NCBI RefSeq assembly: GCF_001625195.1
Contig: NC_054391.1
Span: forward strand, 4,537,157-4,601,156
Length of the DNA: 64,000 nt
Source of the DNA: Drechmeria coniospora
Lineage: Eukaryota > Ascomycota > Sordariomycetes > Hypocreales > Ophiocordycipitaceae
Direction: 5' to 3'
Below, piece after piece: positions 31,321 through 41,923 of this stretch (within the stretch, counting starts at the first letter, position 1; each line of letters begins with the position of its first letter). Position numbers and translations under genes: made by a program. Below the pieces are notes generated by a model. That model was not told where the DNA came from. It worked only from the letters and a program-made list of their open reading frames with translations, and ran no database searches.

Positions 31321-34300
31321 GGTGATGGGTGCACCTGTACTCCGTATCACTGGCTGCATAAGTACAGCACACGGTACAAACGTGTGCCTGCAAAGGCATG
31401 TAAATGTACTGTAAGTACCCAAGTAAGTACCTGTGCGGAGCACTCTATACTAAGTACCTAGTAGTACGGTGACTTGCAGAGCACAGCTGCTGCACGGCGG
31501 TGGAAGGGACTCGAGCAAGCTAATATTCGCAGGTGGACGAGTACTTACTTAGGTTCGAGATACCCTAGGTGCTAACTGAATCCTCGCTAGGGCCTCTTGG
31601 AAGTTGGCTGGAAACGTGGGCACGAGGCGCTAGGTAAGGTACGGTACTAGCAGCGGGCTTAGGGCGGCAGCGGCGCGCTCCACCCCACTGAACTCTGCAC
31701 GGGTGCTGGTCGGTTTAGCGTATTACGTACCTGAAGAGCAGGTACGGAGTATTGGCTGCCAGGTCCCATGGAGTGTACAAGAGCTACGGAGTACCAAGCG
31801 AACACAAGCACGCCACAGGCACCTTCGCGAAGGTATCTACCTAGTGCCAATGCTCGGCAAGACTCTTACGCGAGCACTGGTGCGCACAGTAGTTCCGCTC
31901 CTCGTCCTGTACAGTACAGTGTGCTGTTCAGGAGTGCAGTAGCGCGTGCAGTGGTAAATTAAACAATGGCCGCAGAAATGGCCCCGTCCGCTCTCAAAAC
32001 TGCGTGTCTTGTTTCAACCTGCCATGGGATCCACGAGCGTCTACTTACACCTAAGTACAGTACATGAACTTGTACTCTTCTGTACAGTACATGCACAAGT
32101 ATCGTCTCGCACGATACCGTACGAGCGAGCACTCGCAGAACAGCCGAGCTCCCCTGCATGGACCCTCGGCGGTACGTAAACACGCTGTACCTTCCGAGGC
32201 ATAGCAATGTCATGTTGAATTCTACCAGCCAGTACAGCGTACACGTGCCGGGCGCTGAGCCTTGGCGGGTTCCGTCGTGATTCTGGAGGGCACGCAAGCA
32301 TACAACTACAAGAAGCACATGTACATGTACTGTGCTGTTGGTGTACGGCTACGTGCAAGAAGTTGTAGGTTTACACGAACGTACTGTACAGTACATGTTA
32401 GTAAGTGCGGAAACGCACACCCGCATACGGAATACAGTACTAGGTACCTACTAGGTACTTACTTGCACAGCAAGGTACTAACTGAATGCACTGCCCATGT
32501 GCAGCAAGCACGTCCCTGTATTGCCTACTAAGATACCTGTACTCGCATGTACTCCCGTCTTGTTCAAGTTTGTTTTTACACGACGGAGACTGAACAAGCA
32601 AACGCGCGGCAGGATGTGGTTAGGTGCATCCGAGAGGTGACACACGGATAATCACGCACGACGCAGACTCGAGAAGCTTCCGCAGCAAGTATTTGTACAG
32701 GTACAGTACTTACTTACAGCCAGTACGGAGTAATACCTCGTCAAGGACTTGACATGTGGCCACCACGCGGGCTCAGGGGTTAAGGGGCCAAGGCTTGGCT
32801 GGGGTGGTTTCTCCTGCGTGCGAGTCTTGGTTGCACTTACTTGCACATGGGCACTTGGTATTGCAGGCCAGTACTTGCCATACAGTACGTACTCGTAGGA
32901 GTCGACGGAGTAGACAGTGGTGCACATAAGTACTGCCTACCTTATTTGTGCTGTACTTGGGTGTACTAACATACTGTACTCCGTAGTGTAAGTACTTACA
33001 GTAAGTATTAATAATGCCTAGTACTTAAGTACTTGCTAAAGCGATGTACCTATGTACACCTCCTGTACAATAAAACCTCAGTTAACACCTACCGAAGACC
33101 TAGTTGTACTTGCTTGCATGTACAGTACTGTACACTTACACACGGAACCTAGTAGCTGTGCATACCAGGTTTCGAGTATTATTCCCACACGTCGTGGTCG
33201 GTACAAGTAATTATGAACACGGCACCAGTCACGTCCATGTGCGTTGCCCCTTTCACGACGCTAGAAACAGAAAAGATCAATCACCTTGGCTCTGGCCTTG
33301 GAGCTTCGGACGAGAGTGGCCAGAGTGCTGGAGGCCTTTTGAGTGGCATTGGAAACGGCCACCCGTGTTGACCAGTAAGAATGGCTCTGCGCAGGCTAAT
33401 GCCGAATATTCATGTACATGCGCTTACAGTACAAGTATTAATACTGTAATTACTCCGTACAGTTGGCGCCGTCTGCTCACGCCTCTTTCTCGAATCATGC
33501 CACGAACGAGTATTAAAACAGCCACAAGCATTCCCACGGAGTGCACCCTCCCCTCCCGCCCGTCCTTAAGGCCATCCCAGCGTCGAGGCACCAGGCACCA
33601 GGATGCGTACTGCATGAGCCACAGGCGAGGCTCGAGGCAGCTGGCCCGCCGCAAGTACGGAGCGCGGGCCATGGACTCGCCAGTGAGCACGCGCAGCTCG
33701 CAGTCGCATGCAGGAGCTCGCAAGGCTACTGGCGAGTCCGACAAGCGGTCTGCCGATGATCGTGGCCCCGGAGGAGAACCAGCCTGCCAATAGAGTTGTA
33801 CATGTACGTACGTACTTGGGAGAAAGAAGCAACAGGCGGCTGCTCCACGTCGGCTTAGCCTTCTTGACAGTTCAGATTTGGTGGGGGGGTTGATGTGACG
33901 CATGAGTGCATTTCCGTACATGCGCGAGCACGTTGATGAAATTACCATACAACTACCACTACTTGAGTGTAGATGCTCGTACCAATACCTCATACTTGCA
34001 TGTAATAATTACTTACTCCGTACTTACTTCCAATTCCAGGGGTACTTTGGTGGGTATTATATACTGTACGTGTACATATGTTTTTAGCACAACTGTACTT
34101 GCAAGTACCATCGTGCGAACATGTACGGAGTACTGCACTGCAATACCGCAAGTATTGTACTTACAGTACATCAACAGTAAGTACTTGAGTGCTGCACGCA
34201 CCCCATGTCGATGGTGCTGTTGCGCATTTTGAGTACTTAGTTGCATGTACTGTACGGAGTACAGTTACTGTAGATGTCCATGGACAACGCAAGTTGATAT

Positions 34301-35350
34301 GGGTATGGACAGCTTCGTGACACAAGAACAAGTACTTACATGTACTTGTACGAGCGCTTGTACTTATAAGTACTATTATACTTACCTTATGAGATCGAAT
34401 GCCCGTGAGTACATAAGTATGCTGTCGCGGGATTGATTGGACGTGTCGTGAGCAGAGTGCTGTTGGGCGGACTCCTCCGAGGCGCCTGCAACGTATCAGG
34501 CTCAATAGCGGGCGGTTTATGTTCCAGGGTCCTACAGCAATGTCTTCATTCACTGGCTAGCAGCAGGATGGAGCAGCAGAATGGAGCAGCAGTAACGAGC
34601 AAGCAGCCCTACAGGGCTTGTACTTGCATGTACTTTGAACTGCAAGTAAGTACATGTACTGCAGATGTACACCCAAGTACCAAATTACTTGCATGCACAG
34701 CCATCACAGTGCAGTCATTTCAAACGGCAGCAAGGACTCCGTAATACGTACAAGGACTTGTACACATAATAATGTACTCCGTAATTACTGTACTTGAGTA
34801 CTCCGTACAGTACACTTATTACTTGCCATGTGCAATATCTCTCACGCGCAATTGAAGTACTAGGCACATAGTACTTAAGTGCAGTAGTTGTACTAGCACC
34901 GAGTAAGTACAGTTCTCCGTAAGTGTACTCCGTTAGTACTGTATAGTAGCTCGCATAGCACTGCGAAGTAGTACGTCTTGTAAGTACTTATCAAGCAGGT
35001 TTTCAAGCGCTTGCGCCGTTCGGTGCTCCGTACAATATCGATAGTTTGTACTTGTACACTTCCTTGAACAACGGTACGAGAACAACGAGCAGAGCAAACG
35101 TAGCACACTTTCATGTAATGCTTACTCTCGTGCACCTACGTGCAATTACCCTGAAGATGTGGTGTCGGGAGATTTTTCTGCCACTCCTCCACAGTCGATG
35201 GCAAAGTTATTCCTTGGCAATCATTGCCTCACTGGTGTGATGATCTTTGGCTAGCGGCTTTGGCGGCATGACCAGGGGGTAAGTACAGGTACCCATCGTT
35301 CCTCTTAGGAGAGTCATTTCGAAACACACATTCCACTCCGTACTCTGCAC
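31320..35350. repeat. GTAC-word island 3 (largest)
   Basis: Four kilobases are dominated by GTAC words: TACTCCGTA, AAGTACTTAC, CTGTACAGTACATG and GGTACCTA. GC-richer patches without the words lie at about 31,560-31,720, 32,570-32,690 and 33,240-33,780. The frame at 33104-33793 crosses such a patch but shows no domain and no coding bias. No gene is supported. Confidence 0.75.
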
Positions 35351-36134
35351 GGGGTGTACTTGTAGTACTTGTACTGTAGGTGTGGGCGCCCCCACAGCAA
35401 GATGATGGATGAATAGATGGGTCAACTTCAAAACATGCGGACGCAGACCAACGCATGTTTTCGGGAGCCTCGCCATTACGACGGGAAAATTCACGTGCAG
35501 TGCGAGCGAAATCGCGACTGATTGATCGATGGAGTTTGACTGCGCAGTCGGACCCTGAGACGGCCATCGGGCGAGGAGCTTGGGCGGACGGACCGCCATC
35601 ACCGGACGACGTCGGCTCAACGGCCTGGAATGGTAGTCTTGGAGGATGCGGCAAGAATGCAACGCGGAAAGCAGTTGGCGCGTCCGAGGCCGACGGCGAA
35701 TGAATTGATGGCTCGTCCGATGGCCTGCCAACTCGGGTGGCAACTAATCGACCTGCCGCGCGAGCGGTGAAACGTCCATGCATGCTGACTTCGCGATCCG
35801 ATCCGGAAGCGTCTCCCGCGGTCGGCGGCCAAAACGTCGAACTAAGTAAGTAGGACATTGCCGATGTTCGGTGACTGGATGGTGGCCTCGCATCCATGAC
35901 AGTCAGTGTCACATCTCGAGGAGTCACAGATCCGAGCGAAGAGTCCAGGACGAGGCTGGCTGCGTTCTGACGGGGCAGAGGACTGATCAGGGCGGTGCAT
36001 CGTGCTCGTGCCGACATGATGTATATTTTGCGCATGCATACCGACGCATCATGACAAAGAATCCGTAGGTGGCGGCGAGTGCATGATGAAGCCAAGTTCA
36101 AACTGACGTGCGCTGTGCATGAGCGAAAGGGCAC
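35229..36134 (-). CDS. Doubtful hypothetical reading frame
   Basis: A GC-rich patch free of GTAC words carries a 301-codon minus-strand frame. It opens at GTG; ATG codons occur inside, the first recognisable ones near Met-Arg-Lys-Ile-Tyr-Ile-Met. The product is Ser/Arg/Pro-rich with no motif, and the far end runs into GTAC-word DNA. It could be a lineage-specific gene or random open frame in GC-rich DNA. Confidence 0.18.
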   Translation of the reverse strand: MPFRSCTAHVSLNLASSCTRRHLRILCHDASVCMRKIYIMSARARCTALISPLPRQNAASLVLDSSLGSVTPRDVTLTVMDARPPSSHRTSAMSYLLSSTFWPPTAGDASGSDREVSMHGRFTARAAGRLVATRVGRPSDEPSIHSPSASDAPTAFRVAFLPHPPRLPFQAVEPTSSGDGGPSAQAPRPMAVSGSDCAVKLHRSISRDFARTAREFSRRNGEAPENMRWSASACFEVDPSIHPSSCCGGAHTYSTSTTSTPRAEYGVECVFRNDSPKRNDGYLYLPPGHAAKAASQRSSHQ

Positions 36135-36199
36135 CGATACGCCATGATGCAGTCGTAACTATGTGGCCAATGATGAATGGTTTGTTCTTGCTGCAGCGG

Positions 36200-36690
36200 T
36201 GTGAAGTGCCTGTTTGAAGTGTACTAGGTACCTATGTATGAAGCGTACACCTACAAGTATGCAATGAAGTGTACATACAAGTACACTGCATTGCAGTAAG
36301 TATATTCAAATATGAAGAACAAGTCAGATGTATTAGGTGCGCGTACTGTAGTAGGGAGTACTTGCAGTAGTATTATTCCTGCACTTGTTGCATGTGTGTG
36401 CTGTACTTTAGTGCAGCAAGTGCAGCTTAATACCCTGTATTATTACTTCCTGCCGCATCGCAGACACCTACAGTACAGTAATGTACTTGCACCTGCAACC
36501 AAGTAAGTACAGCACACCTATACTAGGCCCACCTGCCCGGCATCCATCAAGCCCACCCTCAGTGCGGCGACCTTTTTTGGTGATTCAGTTGGCTGCGACA
36601 TGTAAGTACTTGCTCCGTAATACTCCGTACTTACGGAGTATTGTACTTACAGTACGTAAGTACAGTAAGTACTCTGACTCCGCACTCCAT
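36200..36690. repeat. GTAC-word island 4, upstream of the HP1 gene
   Basis: GTAC words (GTACATACAAGTACAC, TTGTACTTACAGTACGTAAGTACAG) occur up to about 270 bp before the start codon of the chromodomain gene. Confidence 0.75.
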
Positions 36691-36961
36691 GGTCGATGGA
36701 CGAAGCGCTGGTACATCACGTCACGTGCCGCGGCCGAGCCTGACCCACCGAGTCTCGAGCTACTCATAGCTCCCATTGACCAGTTGACACAAACGAGCGA
36801 TGTGGGCAATCGAATGTTAGCACCGACCTTGACCCATCATCAGCTCGCGCCGCAGTCGCAGCCATACTTGGGTTTTTACCATCGCGCCGCCGCTGTGCAC
36901 CCGCCGATGCATGTTTCTCTTCAACCACCTTCGGTCGAACATCCAAAAACAGGCCACCGAG

Positions 36962-38226
36962 ATGCCGCCAGGTACGTCGTCGCCCACCACCCGCGGACCA
37001 CTTCGGAGCGACGCCGCCCCTCACTCACCCTCGGCATGCGTCCACGGCATGCCCATGACGCGGCATCGGCCAAGCTCGGCACGCGTAGGGAGCCCTGCTG
37101 ATCAACGCACAGCGCTCAGCGACGATGAAATGTCCGATCTTGGGCCTGCGCGCGCTCGGTCCTGGTCGGGCAGCGACGAGGGCGCCTTCGTGAGCGGCGA
37201 CGAGGCCCCGGCCAGGTCCAACGGCAGGGCCAAGCAGCGCGCAGCCGACGACGACGACGAAGAGGCCGGTGAGGGGGCCGAGAAAGAGGATGAGGGCGAC
37301 GAGGACGACGAGGACGACGAGGATGAGGAGGGCGACGAGGGTGAGGACCTTGGCGAGGACGAGTACGACGGCCCACTCCCTCCCCACGGGGTTCCGCCCC
37401 GGTCCGCTGACGAGTTGCCAGGTTCATCGTCGAGGCGGTCAAGAAGCACATGATTGACGACGACGGCTCGCTAAAGTTTCTCGTCAAGTGGGAAGGCTGG
37501 GAGAAGAAGAGCGACATGACGTGGGAGCCCGAAGACAACCTCGTGTAAGCTCAAGACTCTCCCGCGCGCCGCTTCGCGTCCCACGGCATCGCTTTGCCTT
37601 GCTTGCCTTGCTTGCCTTGCTTGCCTTGCTTGCCTTGCTTGCCTTGCTTGCCTTGCTTGCCTTGCTTGCCTTCTTTCCTCGCATCACTCCGCTCGCGCCA
37701 CGGCTGACTCAGGGCAGGGAGTCGGCCTCGGAGGTACTCGACAACTACTTCGACTCCATCGGCGGCCGCGACACCATCTTCGAGGAGACGGAGACGGCGT
37801 CGCGCCGCAAGAAGCGCGGCAGGATGTCGAGCGGCACCGCGGCCGCGGCGGCGACGACGAAGCGAGCCCGCAAGGACGGCAGGCACCCGGCCGACTCGAC
37901 GCCGCCGGCGACGACGGCGAAATGGAGCCCCCCGGCGGGCTCGTGGGAGGACGAGATCGAGTCCATCGACGCGTGCGAGGACGAGGGCAGCGGCAAGCTC
38001 ATTGTCTACCTCATCTGGAAGAACGGCCGCAAGACGCGGCACGACACGGCGTGCATCTACAAGAAGTGCCCGCAAAAGGTACGGCGTCGGACGAACCGAC
38101 GAGGACGGACGGACGGCTGGCTGACGTGGGCAGATGCTGCAATTCTACGAGAGACACGTCCGCATCGTCAAGGACGGCAGCGAGAAGCAGCGGCCGAGTG
38201 AGGAGGAGTCGGTCGCATCGGCCTGA
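36962..38226 (+). CDS. HP1: HP1-type chromodomain/chromo-shadow heterochromatin protein
   Basis: Five exons (36962-36971, 37113-37362, 37422-37544, 37718-38078, 38134-38226) give 278 residues. HP1 reads H3K9 methylation and builds heterochromatin (HPO in Neurospora, HepA in Aspergillus). A short start (Met-Pro-Pro-Ala-Leu-Ser-Asp-Asp-Glu) leads to an acidic region, then the chromodomain at about 88-145 (Phe-Ile-Val-Glu-Ala-Val, Val-Lys-Trp-Glu-Gly-Trp, Thr-Trp-Glu-Pro-Glu-Asp-Asn-Leu) with aromatic cage positions Phe, Trp, Trp. A basic hinge (Arg-Arg-Lys-Lys-Arg-Gly-Arg) and a chromo shadow domain at about 203-262 (Ser-Trp-Glu-Asp-Glu-Ile... Gln-Phe-Tyr-Glu-Arg-His) follow. Exon 1 has only 10 nt. 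The first intron (141 nt) is also open, so a longer N-terminus is possible. Intron 3 holds a 9-bp minisatellite. Confidence 0.9.
37594..37672 (+). repeat. TTGCCTTGC minisatellite in an HP1 intron
   Basis: About 8.7 almost perfect copies of the 9-mer TTGCCTTGC fill the middle of the third intron of the HP1 gene, making it one of the longest introns in the window (173 nt). Confidence 0.9.
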
Positions 38227-38770
38227 CGGAGGACGGCGAGCGCAGAATCGGCCGCTGCGGCGCGCGCCGTCGACTGGGAGGGATCCATGTCGCGACCGGC
38301 GGATTCCATCCTTGCTCTCGGCTGCCATCTTCCTCGCGCACAGATGCGCCTGTCCGGCCGCGAGAAGGGACGGTCGATTCGGTTCGTCCGACACGCTTGA
38401 GCGATGACTGGCCTCTGCTTGGCCATCTGTCGTTCTCAAATTGCTTTTCACTTTTCTTACTTGGTCATGGGAGAAAGCGACGACGGCGGCAACGAGCACA
38501 ACGGGAGAGGGTGCCGGCATCACTCGTCCTCGGCTTGCGTGCAAAAGCAAGCAATACCGTGTGCTGCAGGCGCAGAGCGCGGCGCGCGAGGCTGGGAGGC
38601 CCTCCGAGACGAATCCGGCCGCGTGAGGCACAGCGGCGGACAAAACGGTAGCAGGTGCGTTGATTGCTGTGCGGTGTGAGTGTACGAGATGAAGTGCAGG
38701 GCACCGACCGGCATGCAGTAATACTACGTCGGTAGGTTCACCAGCGACGGGTGAAGGTGACGGTGACGGT
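38227..38770. other. Region downstream of the HP1 gene
   Basis: GC-rich, with no island words until 38,770. Frames on both strands (for example 38397-38651) overlap each other and show no domain. The HP1 3' untranslated region is expected here. Confidence 0.4.
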
Positions 38771-39735
38771 CTTCCGTTTGGTGCGCCTGTACCTACTGTA
38801 GGTGTAAGTACTTGCAGCGCACTACGGAGTACGTAAGTACAGTACGGTGTGTTTTTACTGTACTTGCTGCTGCGTACCTGCCAAGTACTTACACCTATGC
38901 CGTATTTGGGCGTACGGAACACGTACCGCACGCACTGCACTTGTTTGGCATGCAGTAATTATTGCTTGTAACAGCATGTGTTGGTAAATACCTAGTAGGT
39001 ACTTGTGTAAGTACTTACTTGGTATGTGTACTTGCTGTAAGTGCTCCGTAAGGAAGTACTTAATCACACGCACTGTCCTTACTACTCCGTACGGAGTGCT
39101 GAACGGAGTATCCTTACGTAGCAACATGTACTCCGTGCAGTACTTAAGTATTACCTGCATATCAACTTCGAGTTCAGCATGTAAGTACGGAGTACTTAAG
39201 TTAGTAATAATATTACGTTGTCGTTGGTGGTACGGGGTAATAATACTCCGTGCAGTACATTCCCGCAGTGAGCATTTCATACGGAGTACTCCGTACTGTA
39301 GGACTAAATACTTGACCTGTGCTTCGTACGGAGTAAGTACTTACTTACATGTACAAGTGCTTGTAGTATCTTACGGAATACATGTGCACTTGAGTACTTG
39401 AGTGTGCGGTACATGGTCCCAGCTACTTCGGCCTAAGTAAGTACTAGGTACAGTATGTATTGTCCTGCAGGTACTCCACTCCGTAAGTACATGTGCTTAC
39501 CATTGATCACGCATGCAAGTATACAGTAAATGGAGGCAAGTAGTGCAAACTCCGCACGGTACGGTAACTACATGTACAGCATCGACTAACAAATTACAGT
39601 CCAAGTACTTTACTTTACAAGTACACAATAAAAGCAACACTTGTACCTGCACGGCCTTGTAAGTCCTCGTAAGTACATGTATACATGTATTTAACAGTTA
39701 CTGTACGGAGTACTCCGTACGGAGTAGTAATAAGT
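38770..39735. repeat. GTAC-word island 5
   Basis: A dense island with perfect palindromes TACGGAGTACTCCGTA at 39280-39295 and GTACGGAGTACTCCGTAC at 39703-39720. The second overlaps another palindrome, TACTCCGTACGGAGTA, at 39711-39726. Confidence 0.85.
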
Positions 39736-39854
39736 TGTCGCCTCTGAAGTGGACCCCTGTTTCGGCCGACTTTGGGGCGGGGCGGCGCCTCCAGCCTTGC
39801 GGTTTATTGACTCCGTGCGCTTCGAGGTCGGAAAGTCGGTGGCGGGGCAACCAG

Positions 39855-39861
39855 TATATAA
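39855..39861 (+). promoter_or_regulatory. TATA box
   Basis: TATATAA follows the end of island 5 by 120 bp and precedes a leader-like stretch that ends in a CT tract (40,258-40,320) and the ATG of the 56-residue membrane peptide at 40356. The distance to the ATG (500 bp) implies a long leader or an upstream exon. Confidence 0.3.
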
Positions 39862-40355
39862 CTGCTTCGACGTGCGACTCGAAAATCAGCCGTCCATCCG
39901 TCACTCGTACCGCCGATTCATTCTCGACAAAATCCCCTTGTTCATCGAGACATCCTCATCTGCCATCCATCATCTCGCCGGCCTGCCGATTCGTGAGACC
40001 AATCTTCTCACCCTCCCGCCGTGGCCAATCGACGTTGTTATTGGTGCTGACGGTCCCTTGATTGGTATGCGGATCCAGCGGCAGCCTTCCTGTCGTTTAA
40101 CCTTCGAGCCCCTGCGCCCAGCCGGCCGGTAGACTGCGGACAAAGGCTGACACAGCAGGTGCAGATAGCCGCCGACGCCTCGGCGACCTCGACGTTCCAA
40201 GCAACATCCATCTCCAGGAGAAACTATACGGGCCGGTATCGCGAGCGATTCGGTCGCCGACGCCCCTCCTCCTCCTCCTCCTCCCCTCCTCCTCCTTCTC
40301 CCCTCCTCCTCCTCCTCCCGCAACCCCGAATTCGCATCCGAAGGCGGCCGACGCG

Positions 40356-40526
40356 ATGGTGCAACGAAACCACGTCATCGCCATCATCATCCTCGTCCTC
40401 TTCGTCATCCTCGCCGGCGTCTCCTTTGGCATCTGGAAGGTCGTCCAGATCGCCCGAAAGGACTTTAGCGTCGAATCAGGCGGCACCAGCTCGACGGGCA
40501 CGTCGGATCTCGTCGACGACGATTGA
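40356..40526 (+). CDS. Small single-pass membrane protein, 56 residues
   Basis: An ATG at 40356 opens 56 codons: a short polar start (Met-Val-Gln-Arg-Asn-His), one strong transmembrane helix (Ile/Val/Leu-rich, ending Phe-Gly-Ile-Trp-Lys), then a Ser/Thr/Gly tail ending Asp-Leu-Val-Asp-Asp-Asp and TGA. Codons prefer C at the third position, as in the neighbouring genes (ATC, GTC, CTC, GCC). A CT-rich tract, common near fungal transcription starts, ends about 35 bp upstream. I do not recognise a family. It could also be the last exon of a larger gene, but the Met context and the tract argue for an independent small protein. Confidence 0.45.
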   Translation: MVQRNHVIAIIILVLFVILAGVSFGIWKVVQIARKDFSVESGGTSSTGTSDLVDDD

Positions 40527-41923
40527 TGCCTTGTGCCGTTTTGACGCACACCCGCAACGGCGATGACGGCCATGGCTTGGCGACGTCGACGCAAACCTCG
40601 CCGTCGAAGCGTCGCGGCAGGTCGCCGAAGCTTGCCGAAGGGTTCGCATGCACCTGCCAGAGGCCTGGGTGCCCTTTGATCATGGCGAAAATGGAGACGA
40701 ATAGCACAGATGTGCATTGTGCCTAGCATTGACGTGGACATACTTATTCTTACTTGTACTGGATACTTACGACAACCGGCCATCTACACATACCCATCGA
40801 CCGAGAGGAAAGGTTACCTTTAGAGCGCGGCATGAAAGGCGGCAGCGGTTGGCGACGAATCATCCTTTGGCGGCATTTATTCACGAGCTTCACTGTACTT
40901 TTGACGCATACCGACAGCTTGGAGCATCCTGACGGGGTGACGGAGATCATCTTCTGCGAGCAGCCAGCATATTACACATATCATATCATCGGCGGAAAAG
41001 CACAGTGGTGCGCATCACGGAGGCACGAGCATAATAGAACGAAACGCATTCGATACACGTGGAGCGGACACCTACCTGTACCCAGCGAGCATAATGTACT
41101 GCATGTGCATGATGGATCTTATTGTTGCATTCGCTGCCTGAAGGAAGTGATTTTTGTCTCGCCGCACCAAATCAACAGCATCCATAGGGCGATGCAGTAT
41201 AGGGTAGGGGATTGTGGGAGGATGGGTTTGCATGTTGGATTCGCAGCCTGGAAACACTGTTTTCTTGTCTCGCCGTACCAAACCAATAGCAAGCATACGG
41301 AGTACGACAGTACCATCTATTCCTAGTATTTTATGAACATTGATGGTGGATTCGCCGCCTGCAAAAGCTGTTCATGAAGGGCTTGGAGGTTGGGTTCGTC
41401 GTTTACGCAGACTGTGTATATTATTTCGCTCCACCGAACCAACAGCAACGGTTCGGCGATGCTGTAATACTACAAGTAGTATTGTATGAACATGATGGCG
41501 TGCATGTCGGATTCGTAGCCTTGCAAGACCTGTCTTCTATCTCGCCATACCAGGCCAACCATACCAGGCCAACGGCAATGGCATGGCGATCGCCAACCTG
41601 GTCGTGAATGTCCGTCATCGGCCTCTCGTCCGTACGCGTAGCACCAGCCATGAAGCACAAAGCACATGGAAAAGGTCCCGTGATGCACCAGCCGTGGCAC
41701 ACAGTCGATCTTGTCTGAATCACCGCCGCCATGACAGCAGCTATATAGGCAACCGCTGCTAGACCAGGCAGCACCACGCTCCCCAATAGTAACACGCTCT
41801 CTCCTCATCGCCCGACGTCTTCTCGCTCGACGTCTGACGTCGACGGTCCCTCGCCCGACGTCTGCTCCCTTGACCTCGTCCCGCGCGACCTCCTCCCACG
41901 CAACGTCCCGCGACAAGGGAACG
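40527..41923. other. Intergenic region with a diverged repeat module
   Basis: No gene is supported. From about 41,115 to 41,590 a module with plus-strand readings like Val-Gly-Phe-x-Ala... Ser-Pro-Tyr-Gln-x-Asn-Ser recurs four or five times in diverged form. It is listed separately. Confidence 0.4.
41115..41590 (+). repeat. Diverged tandem module, four or five copies
   Basis: Related segments begin near 41,121, 41,231, 41,345, 41,388 and 41,506. Shared words are GGATTCGCAGCCTG, TTGTCTCGCCGTACCAAACC and AACAGCAA. The first two complete copies share one reading frame and the last two another. The copies are far more diverged than those of the giant array at the left. Confidence 0.55.
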
